Source: SHZI01 sp964407855
Lineage (GTDB): Bacteria; Pseudomonadota; Gammaproteobacteria; Steroidobacterales; GCA-2729495
Reading direction: 5' to 3'
DNA length: 5,166 nt
Assembly: GCA_964407855.1 (NCBI GenBank)
Contig: CAYOXI010000107.1
Coordinates: forward strand, 1 to 5,166
Of this stretch, positions 1-5,166 are shown piece by piece. A program made the translations under genes and the position numbers. The notes beneath the pieces were generated by a model. It did not search any database, was not told the DNA's origin, and worked only from the letters and a program-made list of their open reading frames with translations. Each line of letters starts with the position of its first letter. The first letter of the stretch is position 1.

Positions 1-2
1 CA

Positions 3-557
3 AGTGGAAATTATATTGAATTTTCTACACCTGATGAACAAAATCCCGGTCCGCCATTTTATGCACGCATTGCAGAATTGAGTGCAGAAGAGCGGTTGTT
101 TATGGAGTCTGGCAACACCGTTATTATCCCTATGATGCGGAATGTGGAATGCATCAACCCCGAGTTCAACTTATTGCAACTGTTTGATGTGCCGGCAGCA
201 TTTGGCTGTTCACTAACCGTTTACGGAAAAGGACTTATTGAACCGGATGCCCCACCAACTGTTTTTCCGATGATTGCTTATTTACAAAGTGAAAACATGC
301 CTATGTGGTTTGTTGAAAAAGAACCACTTTTAAATGCTATGCAGGATGGTATATTGACCATTGCCGAGCTGGAAGGTCTAAACCCAAAAAAAGGAGTGGC
401 TTCATGGTATCTTGAATACAACAAACCCAGAACCACTGAAGATCATTTGCTGGTCATTGAATCACGCGGAACCATACCGGCAACCGGACAAACTTTTGAG
501 TATACTGCTTATTCCATAACCAAAGCACAACAAAAGGTCGAACTAACCATTCAATAA
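3..557 (+). CDS. 3' end of an unrecognised protein gene (5' truncated by window edge)
   Basis: The reading frame is open from the first complete codon of the window (base 3) to a TAA stop at 555-557, so at least 185 C-terminal residues are visible and the true start lies upstream. The codons before base 78 read SGNYIEFSTPDEQNPGP, which looks like ordinary coding sequence. The in-frame TTG at 78 is therefore not a real start. I do not recognise the family. The visible part is soluble-looking, with no membrane segment, rich in Pro and acidic residues, and contains WYLEYNKPRTTEDH followed by a beta-rich C-terminus (HLLVIESRG, QTFEYTAYSITKA). It converges on the DUF2207 gene and ends 12 bases before the shared terminator hairpin. 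No function is proposed. Confidence is high that it is coding and low for anything further. Confidence 0.8.
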   Translation, partial: SGNYIEFSTPDEQNPGPPFYARIAELSAEERLFMESGNTVIIPMMRNVECINPEFNLLQLFDVPAAFGCSLTVYGKGLIEPDAPPTVFPMIAYLQSENMPMWFVEKEPLLNAMQDGILTIAELEGLNPKKGVASWYLEYNKPRTTEDHLLVIESRGTIPATGQTFEYTAYSITKAQQKVELTIQ

Positions 558-569
558 TTGTATTGGCCA

Positions 570-607
570 AAAAGTACTTCCCGAAACATATTTCGGGAAG
601 TACTTTT
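570..607. terminator. Bidirectional Rho-independent terminator between convergent genes
   Basis: A perfect 17-bp inverted repeat (arms 570-586 and 591-607, core GTACTTCCCGAAA) closes a 4-base CATA loop. On the plus strand the arm ends in TTTT and is followed by ATTTTTT. On the minus strand the hairpin ends in TTTTT then GGCC. It lies 12 bases after the stop of the plus-strand gene and 5 bases after the stop of the minus-strand DUF2207 gene, so it can terminate both convergent transcripts. Confidence 0.88.
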
Positions 608-612
608 ATTTT

Positions 613-2301
613 TTACCAGCCGCCACCGCCGCCACCGCCACCGCCGCCGCCGGAGGAACCTCCTCCCCCGCTGCCCGACGAACTTCCGGGAGGTGTGGAG
701 GCTGATGAAATGGCTGACGAGAAACTTCTTCCCATATCACTGCTAAAATTTGCCGGTGAAAATGCCATACCGGCTGCAGCTCCTGTGTACCAAGATGGGT
801 TGTAACTTTTTGTTTCTTGGAGCGATTTTGTCAACGAGTTTTCAAATTTCTTTCCCCACTGGTTTTCAACGCCCAGCGCTATGGCATATGGCAAAAGGGC
901 TTCAAACCGTTCAACAGTAAGTTTTGGTTCATGCAGGCTGTCCAGCTGTTTTTGTTCTGCGACAGAGAGATACATTTTAAAACCTTCTATATCATCCATT
1001 GTCTTTCTTCCTAACACGGTGGGTGCTTTAATTAAATAAGTAAAAATAGCAACCAGAAAAACCAAAAGAATCATCAACAAAATGGGAATTACCGGTGAAG
1101 GAGACAGAATAAAAGCAAGCACCACCAAAAGTACTGATGCTAAAATTCCTTTGCCTAAATGATTGTGATTAAAACTAAAATAGGTGGGTTTTAATTTTTT
1201 CTTGATGCTTTTATAGGTATTTGTTCGTCCTTTTGAAAATTTACTATGGTTTTTATTATCCAAATCAATTACTTTATTACCTGTAAACAGCGCTTTAGAA
1301 AGTTCTATTTCCTCATCAGAAAGCGAGGAATACTCATCTGTTATTCTTTTGAGTGTATATTTTTTCTTATCGTAAGTTATTTTGATGTGTCCTTTAACAG
1401 CCATATTTACAATCGCTGATGAGACAGCTCGCTGTGTAAATTTAAGTTTTTGTAATATGGCACAATCTGCCGGGCTAAAACCTTCAGGGGGGTCAAACTG
1501 AGGAAAGATGGTTCCTTTTGGCGGATCGACTCCCACTTTTTTCCATGCTCGATAGTAAATAAATGTAACGAATGCCAATCCTAATAAAGAAAATAAAACA
1601 TGAAAATTACTTTTAAAGAAATACATCCATTTTTCTGCTGAGGTGGGCTCTTTTACAAAACCTTTTGGCCAGGCAACAGCAAAGGTGAGTTGCTCTCTTG
1701 GGTTTAAAGCACGAGTGATTTCAATTTTAACCCTGTTGTCTGCGGAAACGAGTTCACAATCACAAGTTGTGGTTCCCTGAAACCCTGAAAACGCATCGAG
1801 TTGTATTACTTCTGCACCAACAGGCAATTCAACTAAAACGGTTGCTTTTTCAATTGTAAATGCCCAATCACCCCCAATGGCATTAAAATACAATTCGTCA
1901 AAGTCCTCAAAAAAACCAATCTGTCTCGTTGTTCTATAAATTAAAGAATAAGTGTAAGTGCCCGGTGATAAATAGGTCATTTTATCACCAATATAAACGA
2001 CAATTCCATTGTTTTGTTTTTCGGTAAAAAAGGGTTCTTTGTTTCCATCTCTCAACACATCAACTACTTCAAAATCTACGTTGAAGCGGGTTCCCATTTT
2101 GTCTTTGTATTTAGTAGGAAAAGTGCGAAATATACCTCGTTTGATTTGATTGCCTTCTGCCTGTACCGTAATATCTTCCCTTACCAATAAATCACCCGAT
2201 TCTTCTACTTTGATATGAGAATCGTAAGAAATAATTCGCTCTTGCGAAAAGCTTGAGTTTAAGAAGAACAAACAAAATAAAAAAGAAATAAATATTTTCA
2301 T
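613..2301 (-). CDS. DUF2207 family membrane protein with Gly-rich C-terminal tail
   Basis: 562 residues, ATG at 2301, TAA at 613. Residues 1-20 are a hydrophobic signal peptide (MKIFISFLFCLFFLNSSFSQ). Residues about 22-215 form the extracytoplasmic beta-rich DUF2207 domain, with family-like segments KRGIFRTFP and WAFTIEKATVLVELP. One membrane helix lies at about 231-251. A cytosolic part follows (GFSPADCAILQKL, AIVNMAVKGHIKI, resembling a winged-helix fold), then two more helices at about 384-400 and 402-424. The conserved GRKTMDDIEGFKMYLSVAE (431-449) and FEALLPYAIALGVENQW (466-482) follow. The end is an almost pure Gly/Ser tail closed by Trp (540-562). Length and architecture fit full-length family members. 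Function is unknown; the family commonly neighbours lemA. It starts 11 bases after the lemA stop, so the two are almost certainly one transcript. No clear Shine-Dalgarno is seen. Confidence 0.93.
   Translation of the reverse strand: MKIFISFLFCLFFLNSSFSQERIISYDSHIKVEESGDLLVREDITVQAEGNQIKRGIFRTFPTKYKDKMGTRFNVDFEVVDVLRDGNKEPFFTEKQNNGIVVYIGDKMTYLSPGTYTYSLIYRTTRQIGFFEDFDELYFNAIGGDWAFTIEKATVLVELPVGAEVIQLDAFSGFQGTTTCDCELVSADNRVKIEITRALNPREQLTFAVAWPKGFVKEPTSAEKWMYFFKSNFHVLFSLLGLAFVTFIYYRAWKKVGVDPPKGTIFPQFDPPEGFSPADCAILQKLKFTQRAVSSAIVNMAVKGHIKITYDKKKYTLKRITDEYSSLSDEEIELSKALFTGNKVIDLDNKNHSKFSKGRTNTYKSIKKKLKPTYFSFNHNHLGKGILASVLLVVLAFILSPSPVIPILLMILLVFLVAIFTYLIKAPTVLGRKTMDDIEGFKMYLSVAEQKQLDSLHEPKLTVERFEALLPYAIALGVENQWGKKFENSLTKSLQETKSYNPSWYTGAAAGMAFSPANFSSDMGRSFSSAISSASTPPGSSSGSGGGGSSGGGGGGGGGGGW
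616..684 (-). repeat. GC-rich low-complexity tract encoding the Gly/Ser tail
   Basis: Tandem GGC/GGT/GGA codons (seen as GCC and ACC triplets on the plus strand) encode residues 540-562 of the DUF2207 protein. It is much richer in GC than its surroundings. The plus strand also stays open here in two frames, giving poly-Pro and Arg/His-rich translations, but these are shadows. Triplet runs of this kind can vary in length by slippage. Confidence 0.6.
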
Positions 2302-2312
2302 AGTACCGTGTT

Positions 2313-2861
2313 TTAGAAATTCACTTGGGGAGCTGCCCTTTCGGTTTCGTTTTTAATATCAAAAAAGTCTTTTTGGGTATGATTTGCTGCTTTTGCAACA
2401 AACATAGACGGAAACTGCTCGATAAGAATGTTATAGTTTCTCACGCTTCCGTTATAGTATCTTCTGGCGCGTTGAAGGTCATTCTCAACGGCTGAAAGGT
2501 CCCGCTGTAACTCCAGAAAATTCTGATTGGCTTTCAGCTCGGGATAATTTTCAACAACCACAAAAAGGTTTCCCAATGCTTTTGAAAGACCCACTTCTGC
2601 CGCTTCCCGGTCTTTTACATTGTCTGCTTTTATTCCGCGGTTGCGCAATTCTGTGATGCTTTCAAACAGGTTTTTTTCGTGTGAAGCATAGCCTTGTACC
2701 ACTTTTACGATATTGGGAATCAAGTCGTGGCGTTTTTGCAATTGCACATCGATACCGCTCCAGGCCTCGTTGACCATATTTCGTAATTTAATAAGCGTAT
2801 TGTAGATATACACAAAATAAACTAGGGTGAGGATGACTAATGAAATGATAACTAGGGTCAT
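2313..2861 (-). CDS. lemA: LemA family membrane-anchored protein
   Basis: 182 residues, ATG at 2861, TAA at 2313. A single N-terminal membrane helix (residues 3-23) is followed by the helical LemA core. Hallmarks are NEAWSGIDVQLQKRHDLIPN (31-50), VVQGYASHE (54-62), ENYPELKANQNFLELQ (104-119), DLSAVENDLQRARRYYNGSVR (121-141, in outline) and YNILIEQFPS (143-152). The end APQVNF resembles the usual P-x-V-x-F close of the family. Length is typical. LemA proteins form a helical bundle, with the short N-terminus on one side of the membrane and the helices on the other. The molecular role is not established. It is the first gene of a two-gene operon with DUF2207, a pairing found in many bacteria. 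The upstream leader has only a weak -7-like TACCTTTA (minus strand, 2893-2886) without a convincing -33 partner. Confidence 0.96.
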   Translation of the reverse strand: MTLVIISLVILTLVYFVYIYNTLIKLRNMVNEAWSGIDVQLQKRHDLIPNIVKVVQGYASHEKNLFESITELRNRGIKADNVKDREAAEVGLSKALGNLFVVVENYPELKANQNFLELQRDLSAVENDLQRARRYYNGSVRNYNILIEQFPSMFVAKAANHTQKDFFDIKNETERAAPQVNF

Positions 2862-2990
2862 AAAAAGGGGTTTAAAATTGCTGTTTAAAGGTATATAAAT
2901 TTTTATTATTTGTTACTTTATTGATTCTCTCTTTAGTGTCACCGAAGAACTCAATTGATTGTGGGTATTTGGTTAATTATAATAATCTGA

Positions 2991-3022
2991 ATTGTATAAA
3001 TGGTTTTGATTATTTATTTTTG
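2991..3022 (+). promoter_or_regulatory. Candidate Bacteroidota-type promoter of the recombinase gene
   Basis: The -7 element TATTTTTG (3015-3022) fits TAnnTTTG exactly. A -33-like ATTG (2991-2994) lies 20 bases upstream, which is the expected spacing. The predicted transcript would start near 3029 and have a leader of about 30 bases containing a run of nine T (3032-3040) before the ATG at 3059. AT-rich sequence makes chance matches possible, so support is moderate. Confidence 0.5.
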
Positions 3023-3058
3023 ACCATACACTTTTTTTTTGGTGCAACCTTAACACGA

Positions 3059-4180
3059 ATGAAGACAATCATATTGAAGCCATTGAATCATCGCGGAGAG
3101 TCCCAAATTGGGATTTATTTTCCTTTTGATGCATTGGTTAAGGAAACTATCAAGCAGTTTAAGGGAGTGAAATGGAGTCAAACCCATCGTGTTTTTTATG
3201 TTCAGGATACTACTAAAAACAGGCAGGAGTTGTTTAAGTATTTAAGGGAAGAAAAGTTTTATGTGGATTATAATGCTTTAAAAAAGGAAATAAAACCTTT
3301 GAAGGAACCTTTTAAGCAATCGCCTGAATTTCCTGAGCTTACTGATGGTCAAAAGGATGAACTAGAGCGTTTTAAAAAATGGATGGCACAAAAGCGATTA
3401 AGCAAAAACACGATTAATACTTATGCAGGTGTGACTTTGCAGTTCTTGAGGTATTTGAATCTAAAAAACAGAAATGAAATTAGTTCAAAACTTATTGAAA
3501 CGTTTAATTATGAGTTTGTGGTGGCGCCCGGAAAGTCTGTAAATTATCAAAACCAATGTATCAATGGGATTAAGAAATATCTGGCTTACAAAAACCAAGA
3601 TATTGAGCAGTTGCAAATTGAGCGTCCGAAGAAAATCAGGTATTTGCCCGAGGTGCTAAGTCTTGAAGAGATTAAGGCAGTACTTGACAACACACATAAT
3701 TTGAAGCACAAGACGTTGTTATCATTGATTTATAGTGCAGGTTTGCGTATTGGAGAGGCCATCAATATAAAAATTAGTGATATTGACAGCAAGCGCATGT
3801 TGATTCACATTAAAATGGCCAAAGGCAATAAAGACCGCTACACACTTTTGTCGCCCTTGTTTTTAAAATTGTTGCGGGAGTATTATAAAGTATATAAACC
3901 CACTACCTATTTGTTTGAAGGTCAAGACGGCGGGACTTACACATCAAGCAGCGCTCAGCAGGTTTTAAAGAAGTCTGTATACCTTGCCGGAATAAGAGGC
4001 AGGCGCATAACATTGCACACCTTGCGGCACTCTTTTGCTACTCATTTGCTTGAAAGCGGAACAGACATTAGGTATATACAGTCTTTGTTGGGTCACAACA
4101 GCCCTAAGACAACAATGATTTACACCCATGTGAGTGAACAACGCATTCAAAAGATTAAAAATCCTTTTGATAGTTTGTGA
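3059..4180 (+). CDS. Tyrosine recombinase/integrase, XerC/D-like, with extra N-terminal domain
   Basis: 373 residues from ATG 3059 to TGA 4178-4180. Residues 1-80 form an additional N-terminal domain (IYFPFDALVKETIKQF, KWSQTHRVFYV), not part of minimal XerC/D. A SAM-like core-binding domain spans about 97-185 (RLSKNTINTYAGVTLQFLRYL). The catalytic domain runs from about 195 to the end. All six active-site residues are visible: Arg230 (AGLRIGE), Lys255 (MAKGNKDR), His320 and Arg323 (LHTLRHSF), His346 (LLGH) and nucleophile Tyr355 (TTMIYTHV). The protein ends KNPFDSL, similar to the SPLD ending of integron integrases. However, the extra segment that IntI proteins carry before patch III is absent between YLFEG and ITLHTLRHS. 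The start was chosen because the open frame upstream begins only with TTG at 2921 and would cover the promoter. Downstream recombination sites on the same strand suggest it mobilises gene cassettes; this is inference. Confidence 0.95.
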   Translation: MKTIILKPLNHRGESQIGIYFPFDALVKETIKQFKGVKWSQTHRVFYVQDTTKNRQELFKYLREEKFYVDYNALKKEIKPLKEPFKQSPEFPELTDGQKDELERFKKWMAQKRLSKNTINTYAGVTLQFLRYLNLKNRNEISSKLIETFNYEFVVAPGKSVNYQNQCINGIKKYLAYKNQDIEQLQIERPKKIRYLPEVLSLEEIKAVLDNTHNLKHKTLLSLIYSAGLRIGEAINIKISDIDSKRMLIHIKMAKGNKDRYTLLSPLFLKLLREYYKVYKPTTYLFEGQDGGTYTSSSAQQVLKKSVYLAGIRGRRITLHTLRHSFATHLLESGTDIRYIQSLLGHNSPKTTMIYTHVSEQRIQKIKNPFDSL

Positions 4181-4196
4181 AAAAGGTTTAAGTTTG
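4166..4196 (+). promoter_or_regulatory. Candidate cassette promoter (Pc-like)
   Basis: TTTG (4166-4169), a 19-base spacer and TAAGTTTG (4189-4196) match the Bacteroidota sigma consensus TTTG / TAnnTTTG at every defined base and with the expected spacing. It overlaps the last codons and stop of the recombinase gene and points at the cassette. A transcript would start near 4203, cross the attI-like site and reach the cassette ORF at 4398. No matching promoter is seen inside the cassette before the ORF. Its role as a shared cassette promoter is inferred. Confidence 0.55.
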
Positions 4197-4270
4197 ATTA
4201 TCCCCTCCCCATAATACAATAATAAAAATATTGAACAGAAATAAAACGGAACTAAAAATGTTAAAACCTG

Positions 4271-4337
4271 GGCATAGCATGCCAATATAGCATGATAGGC
4301 TTACAAAAGTTCCGCATATAAACAAGTTAGCGGTCAG
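4271..4337 (+). other. Candidate attI-like primary recombination site
   Basis: The core GTTAGCGG (4326-4333) begins the 12-bp GTTAGCGGTCAG that is repeated exactly at 5118-5129. No partner CCGCTAAC lies upstream, so this is not a full folded site like 4991-5125. It has a weak inverted partner, CCGCATA (4312-4318). Further upstream are two direct copies of ATAGCATG (4274-4281 and 4287-4294, 13 bases start to start), reminiscent of the extra integrase-binding direct repeats of attI sites. The left boundary is a guess. It could instead be the residue of a degraded attC. Confidence 0.5.
4326..4337 (+). repeat. Direct repeat GTTAGCGGTCAG, copy 1 (left cassette junction)
   Basis: An exact 12-bp match to copy 2 at 5118-5129, in the same orientation and 792 bases apart. 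The first seven bases, GTTAGCG, resemble the integron core GTTRRRY but deviate at positions 6 and 7 (C and G). By analogy, strand exchange would occur after the first G. Downstream sequence remains loosely similar in both copies (CTTAA or GCTAA, then A-rich with ACG). Confidence 0.75.
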
Positions 4338-5118
4338 GCTAAAAGACGACACGAAACTGAAAGTAAAATCAGACATTATAAAAAAAGAAAGATAAAAATG
4401 ATGATAACTCAAGAAATCCTTCAAAGACAAAACAAGACAAAGATAAAAGTCATTATTACAGGTATTGTAACGGTTTTCATACTTGGTTTGCTTTTCTGGG
4501 AGCATTTTCATGGTGGGGTCGCCAGCCATCATATTCTACACCAACAAAATCTACCAGCAATCTCCAACTGGTGGAGCGGACTTTTACTTCCTATTCTTAC
4601 TTGGCTTCTTATAAGTGGGACAGAAAGAAGACTTGGCACACAATCTTCAAAGGTACAACAAACGAACAAACTACAAACTAAGATTTTAAGTCTATTTATA
4701 ACAGGTTTAGTCTTTGGAATTTTAATAGCAATCTCTTTCACGAATGGATACAATCTCTTTTTAGACAATGTTCTTTACATCATATTAGTGCTTAGCCTAA
4801 TTATTCCCATATATTACTCTGAGTTTATATTAGGCTTTATTCTTGGCATGACTTATACCTTTGGAGCAATTTTGCCTACCGCTTTTATACTCATATTGGC
4901 AGGTATTGGAATTCTCACCTATAAATTTATCAGACCAATAATTATGAAGTTGATAATGAAATTTGCAAATAATCTGAATAAAAGCCCGAACCGCTAACAT
5001 GGTATAGCTAACAATAGCGGGGCATGGTGCAGATTTCAACGTCTCTGCCCCGCGTAGAGTTCATCACGGCGGAAAGCGACGAAGCCCGCAATCCGCTACT
5101 GTGGCTATACCAGAACCG
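4327..5118 (+). mobile_element. Integron-like gene cassette (792 bp)
   Basis: The unit runs from the base after G in one GTTAGCGGTCAG to the G of the next copy. It has the compact layout of an integron cassette: a short leader (about 70 bases), a single ORF (4398-4997) filling most of the length, and a folded attC-like site at the 3' end whose first core contains the ORF's stop codon. Recombination between the two direct copies would release it as a 792-base circle. Boundaries depend on the assumed G^TT cut. Confidence 0.65.
4398..4997 (+). CDS. Small multi-pass membrane protein of unknown function, cassette-borne
   Basis: 199 residues. The start is ATG at 4398 (a second ATG follows at once, at 4401), preceded by the purine-rich AAAGAAAGAT about 5 bases upstream. 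The stop TAA (4995-4997) lies inside the CCGCTAAC core of the attC-like site. Hydrophobic segments sit at about residues 17-34, 58-73, 95-113, 123-140 and 142-175 (one or two passes), giving five or six helices. Between helices 1 and 2 is a polar loop with HFHGGVASHHILHQQNLP leading into ISNWW; the His-rich stretch could bind metal, but there is no proof. A basic, polar linker (TERRLGTQSSKVQQTNK, 75-91) separates helices 2 and 3, and the C-terminal tail is basic. I do not recognise a named family. Being carried on a cassette with no promoter of its own suggests an accessory trait. Confidence is good that it is coding and nil for function. Confidence 0.82.
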   Translation: MMITQEILQRQNKTKIKVIITGIVTVFILGLLFWEHFHGGVASHHILHQQNLPAISNWWSGLLLPILTWLLISGTERRLGTQSSKVQQTNKLQTKILSLFITGLVFGILIAISFTNGYNLFLDNVLYIILVLSLIIPIYYSEFILGFILGMTYTFGAILPTAFILILAGIGILTYKFIRPIIMKLIMKFANNLNKSPNR

Positions 5119-5125
5119 TTAGCGG
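4991..5125 (+). other. attC-like folded recombination site, 135 bp
   Basis: An imperfect inverted repeat with the layout of an integron attC. CCGCTAAC (4991-4998) pairs with GTTAGCGG (5118-5125). After an asymmetric internal loop (2 versus 6 bases), GGTATAGC (5001-5008) pairs with GCTATACC (5104-5111). ACA (5011-5013) then pairs with TGT (5100-5102), and TAGCGG (5015-5020) with CCGCTA (5093-5098). The 72-base apical part can form its own hairpin: GCGGGGCA (5017-5024) with TGCCCCGC (5046-5053), which competes with the TAGCGG pairing. Total length lies within the range of known attC sites. The outer core is GTTAGCG rather than strict GTTRRRY. Confidence 0.75.
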
Positions 5126-5129
5126 TCAG
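5118..5129 (+). repeat. Direct repeat GTTAGCGGTCAG, copy 2 (right cassette junction)
   Basis: An exact match to 4326-4337. The first 8 bases are the right core of the attC-like site; the last 4 (TCAG) already belong to the next cassette. The TCAG identity beyond the core means the starts of two successive cassettes resemble each other. Confidence 0.75.
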
Positions 5130-5166
5130 CTTAACACAAAACGTAGAATTCACCAACTTAAATTGA
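5119..5166 (+). mobile_element. Start of a second cassette (truncated by window end)
   Basis: By the same G^TT rule a second cassette would begin here. Only 48 bases are visible, with the leader TCAGCTTAACACAAAACG resembling the first cassette's TCAGGCTAAAAGACGACACG. No start codon or ORF can be assigned before the window ends. Confidence 0.4.

Noticed and set aside
558..805. Two plus-strand ORFs giving poly-Pro and Arg/His-rich proteins
   Set aside because: They are antisense shadows of the Gly/Ser tail of the DUF2207 gene and overlap the terminator hairpin; neither resembles a real protein.
817..1014. Plus-strand 65-residue ORF
   Set aside because: It lies wholly antisense to the well-supported DUF2207 coding region, with no start signal or recognisable product.
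2862..2940. Promoter for lemA on the minus strand (TACCTTTA at 2893-2886)
   Set aside because: The -7-like box matches five of six defined bases and no TTTG-like -33 box is found at the right distance, so it is not listed as a feature.
2921..3058. N-terminal extension of the recombinase from TTG at 2921
   Set aside because: It would add 46 residues with low-complexity, chance-like composition and would place the candidate promoter inside the gene. The ATG at 3059 begins a typical protein start (MKTIILKPLN).
3965..4532. Two overlapping minus-strand ORFs (4285-3965 and 4532-4188)
   Set aside because: They are antisense to the recombinase end, the attI-like site and the cassette ORF start. They are Cys/Phe/Ser-rich translations of AT-rich sequence with no family resemblance.
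4529..5039. Minus-strand ORFs at 4768-4529 and 5039-4830
   Set aside because: They are antisense to the cassette membrane protein, and the second starts inside the folded recombination site. The plus-strand ORF fits the cassette boundaries far better.
4991..5125. Folded site read as a Rho-independent terminator or a transposon terminal repeat
   Set aside because: It is too long and looped, and no T run follows. The direct 12-bp copy at 4326 and the stop codon within the core fit a cassette site better than an inverted-repeat transposon end, though a MITE-like element is not fully excluded.

Overview
The window looks like a piece of a Bacteroidota (Flavobacteriia- or Sphingobacteriia-like) chromosome. 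It is AT-rich, and genes lack strong Shine-Dalgarno sequences. Promoter candidates match the Bacteroidota pattern TTTG / TAnnTTTG rather than TTGACA / TATAAT. It carries a lemA plus DUF2207 gene pair of a type common in that phylum. This assignment is inferred from sequence style, not from a database match.

Layout. Bases 1-557 are the 3' end of an unrecognised gene on the plus strand. It converges on a two-gene minus-strand operon: lemA (2861 to 2313), then a DUF2207 membrane protein with a Gly-rich, Trp-terminated tail (2301 to 613). A perfect 17-bp hairpin at 570-607 separates the converging genes and can serve as terminator for both. A 197-bp divergent intergenic region (2862-3058) holds a candidate promoter for the next gene.

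The right half (about 2990-5166) is an integron-like recombination module. A complete tyrosine recombinase (3059-4180) is followed by a consensus-like promoter at its 3' end. Next comes a short site with the core GTTAGCGG (4326), and then a 792-bp gene cassette. The cassette encodes one small multi-pass membrane protein (4398-4997), whose stop codon lies inside the opening core CCGCTAAC of a 135-bp folded recombination site (4991-5125). That site ends in the same 12-bp sequence, GTTAGCGGTCAG, that precedes the cassette. The last 48 bases are the start of a second cassette.

How it may work (inference). The recombinase would act on the GTTAGCGG cores to excise or insert cassettes. The 4991-5125 site has the stem, internal-loop and apical-loop layout of an integron attC. 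The promoter overlapping the recombinase's 3' end would drive the promoterless cassette genes. The recombinase has all six catalytic residues but lacks the extra segment that defines IntI and carries an additional N-terminal domain of about 80 residues. It therefore appears XerC/D-like, and the system is integron-like without being a canonical integron. This is the most interesting part of the window.
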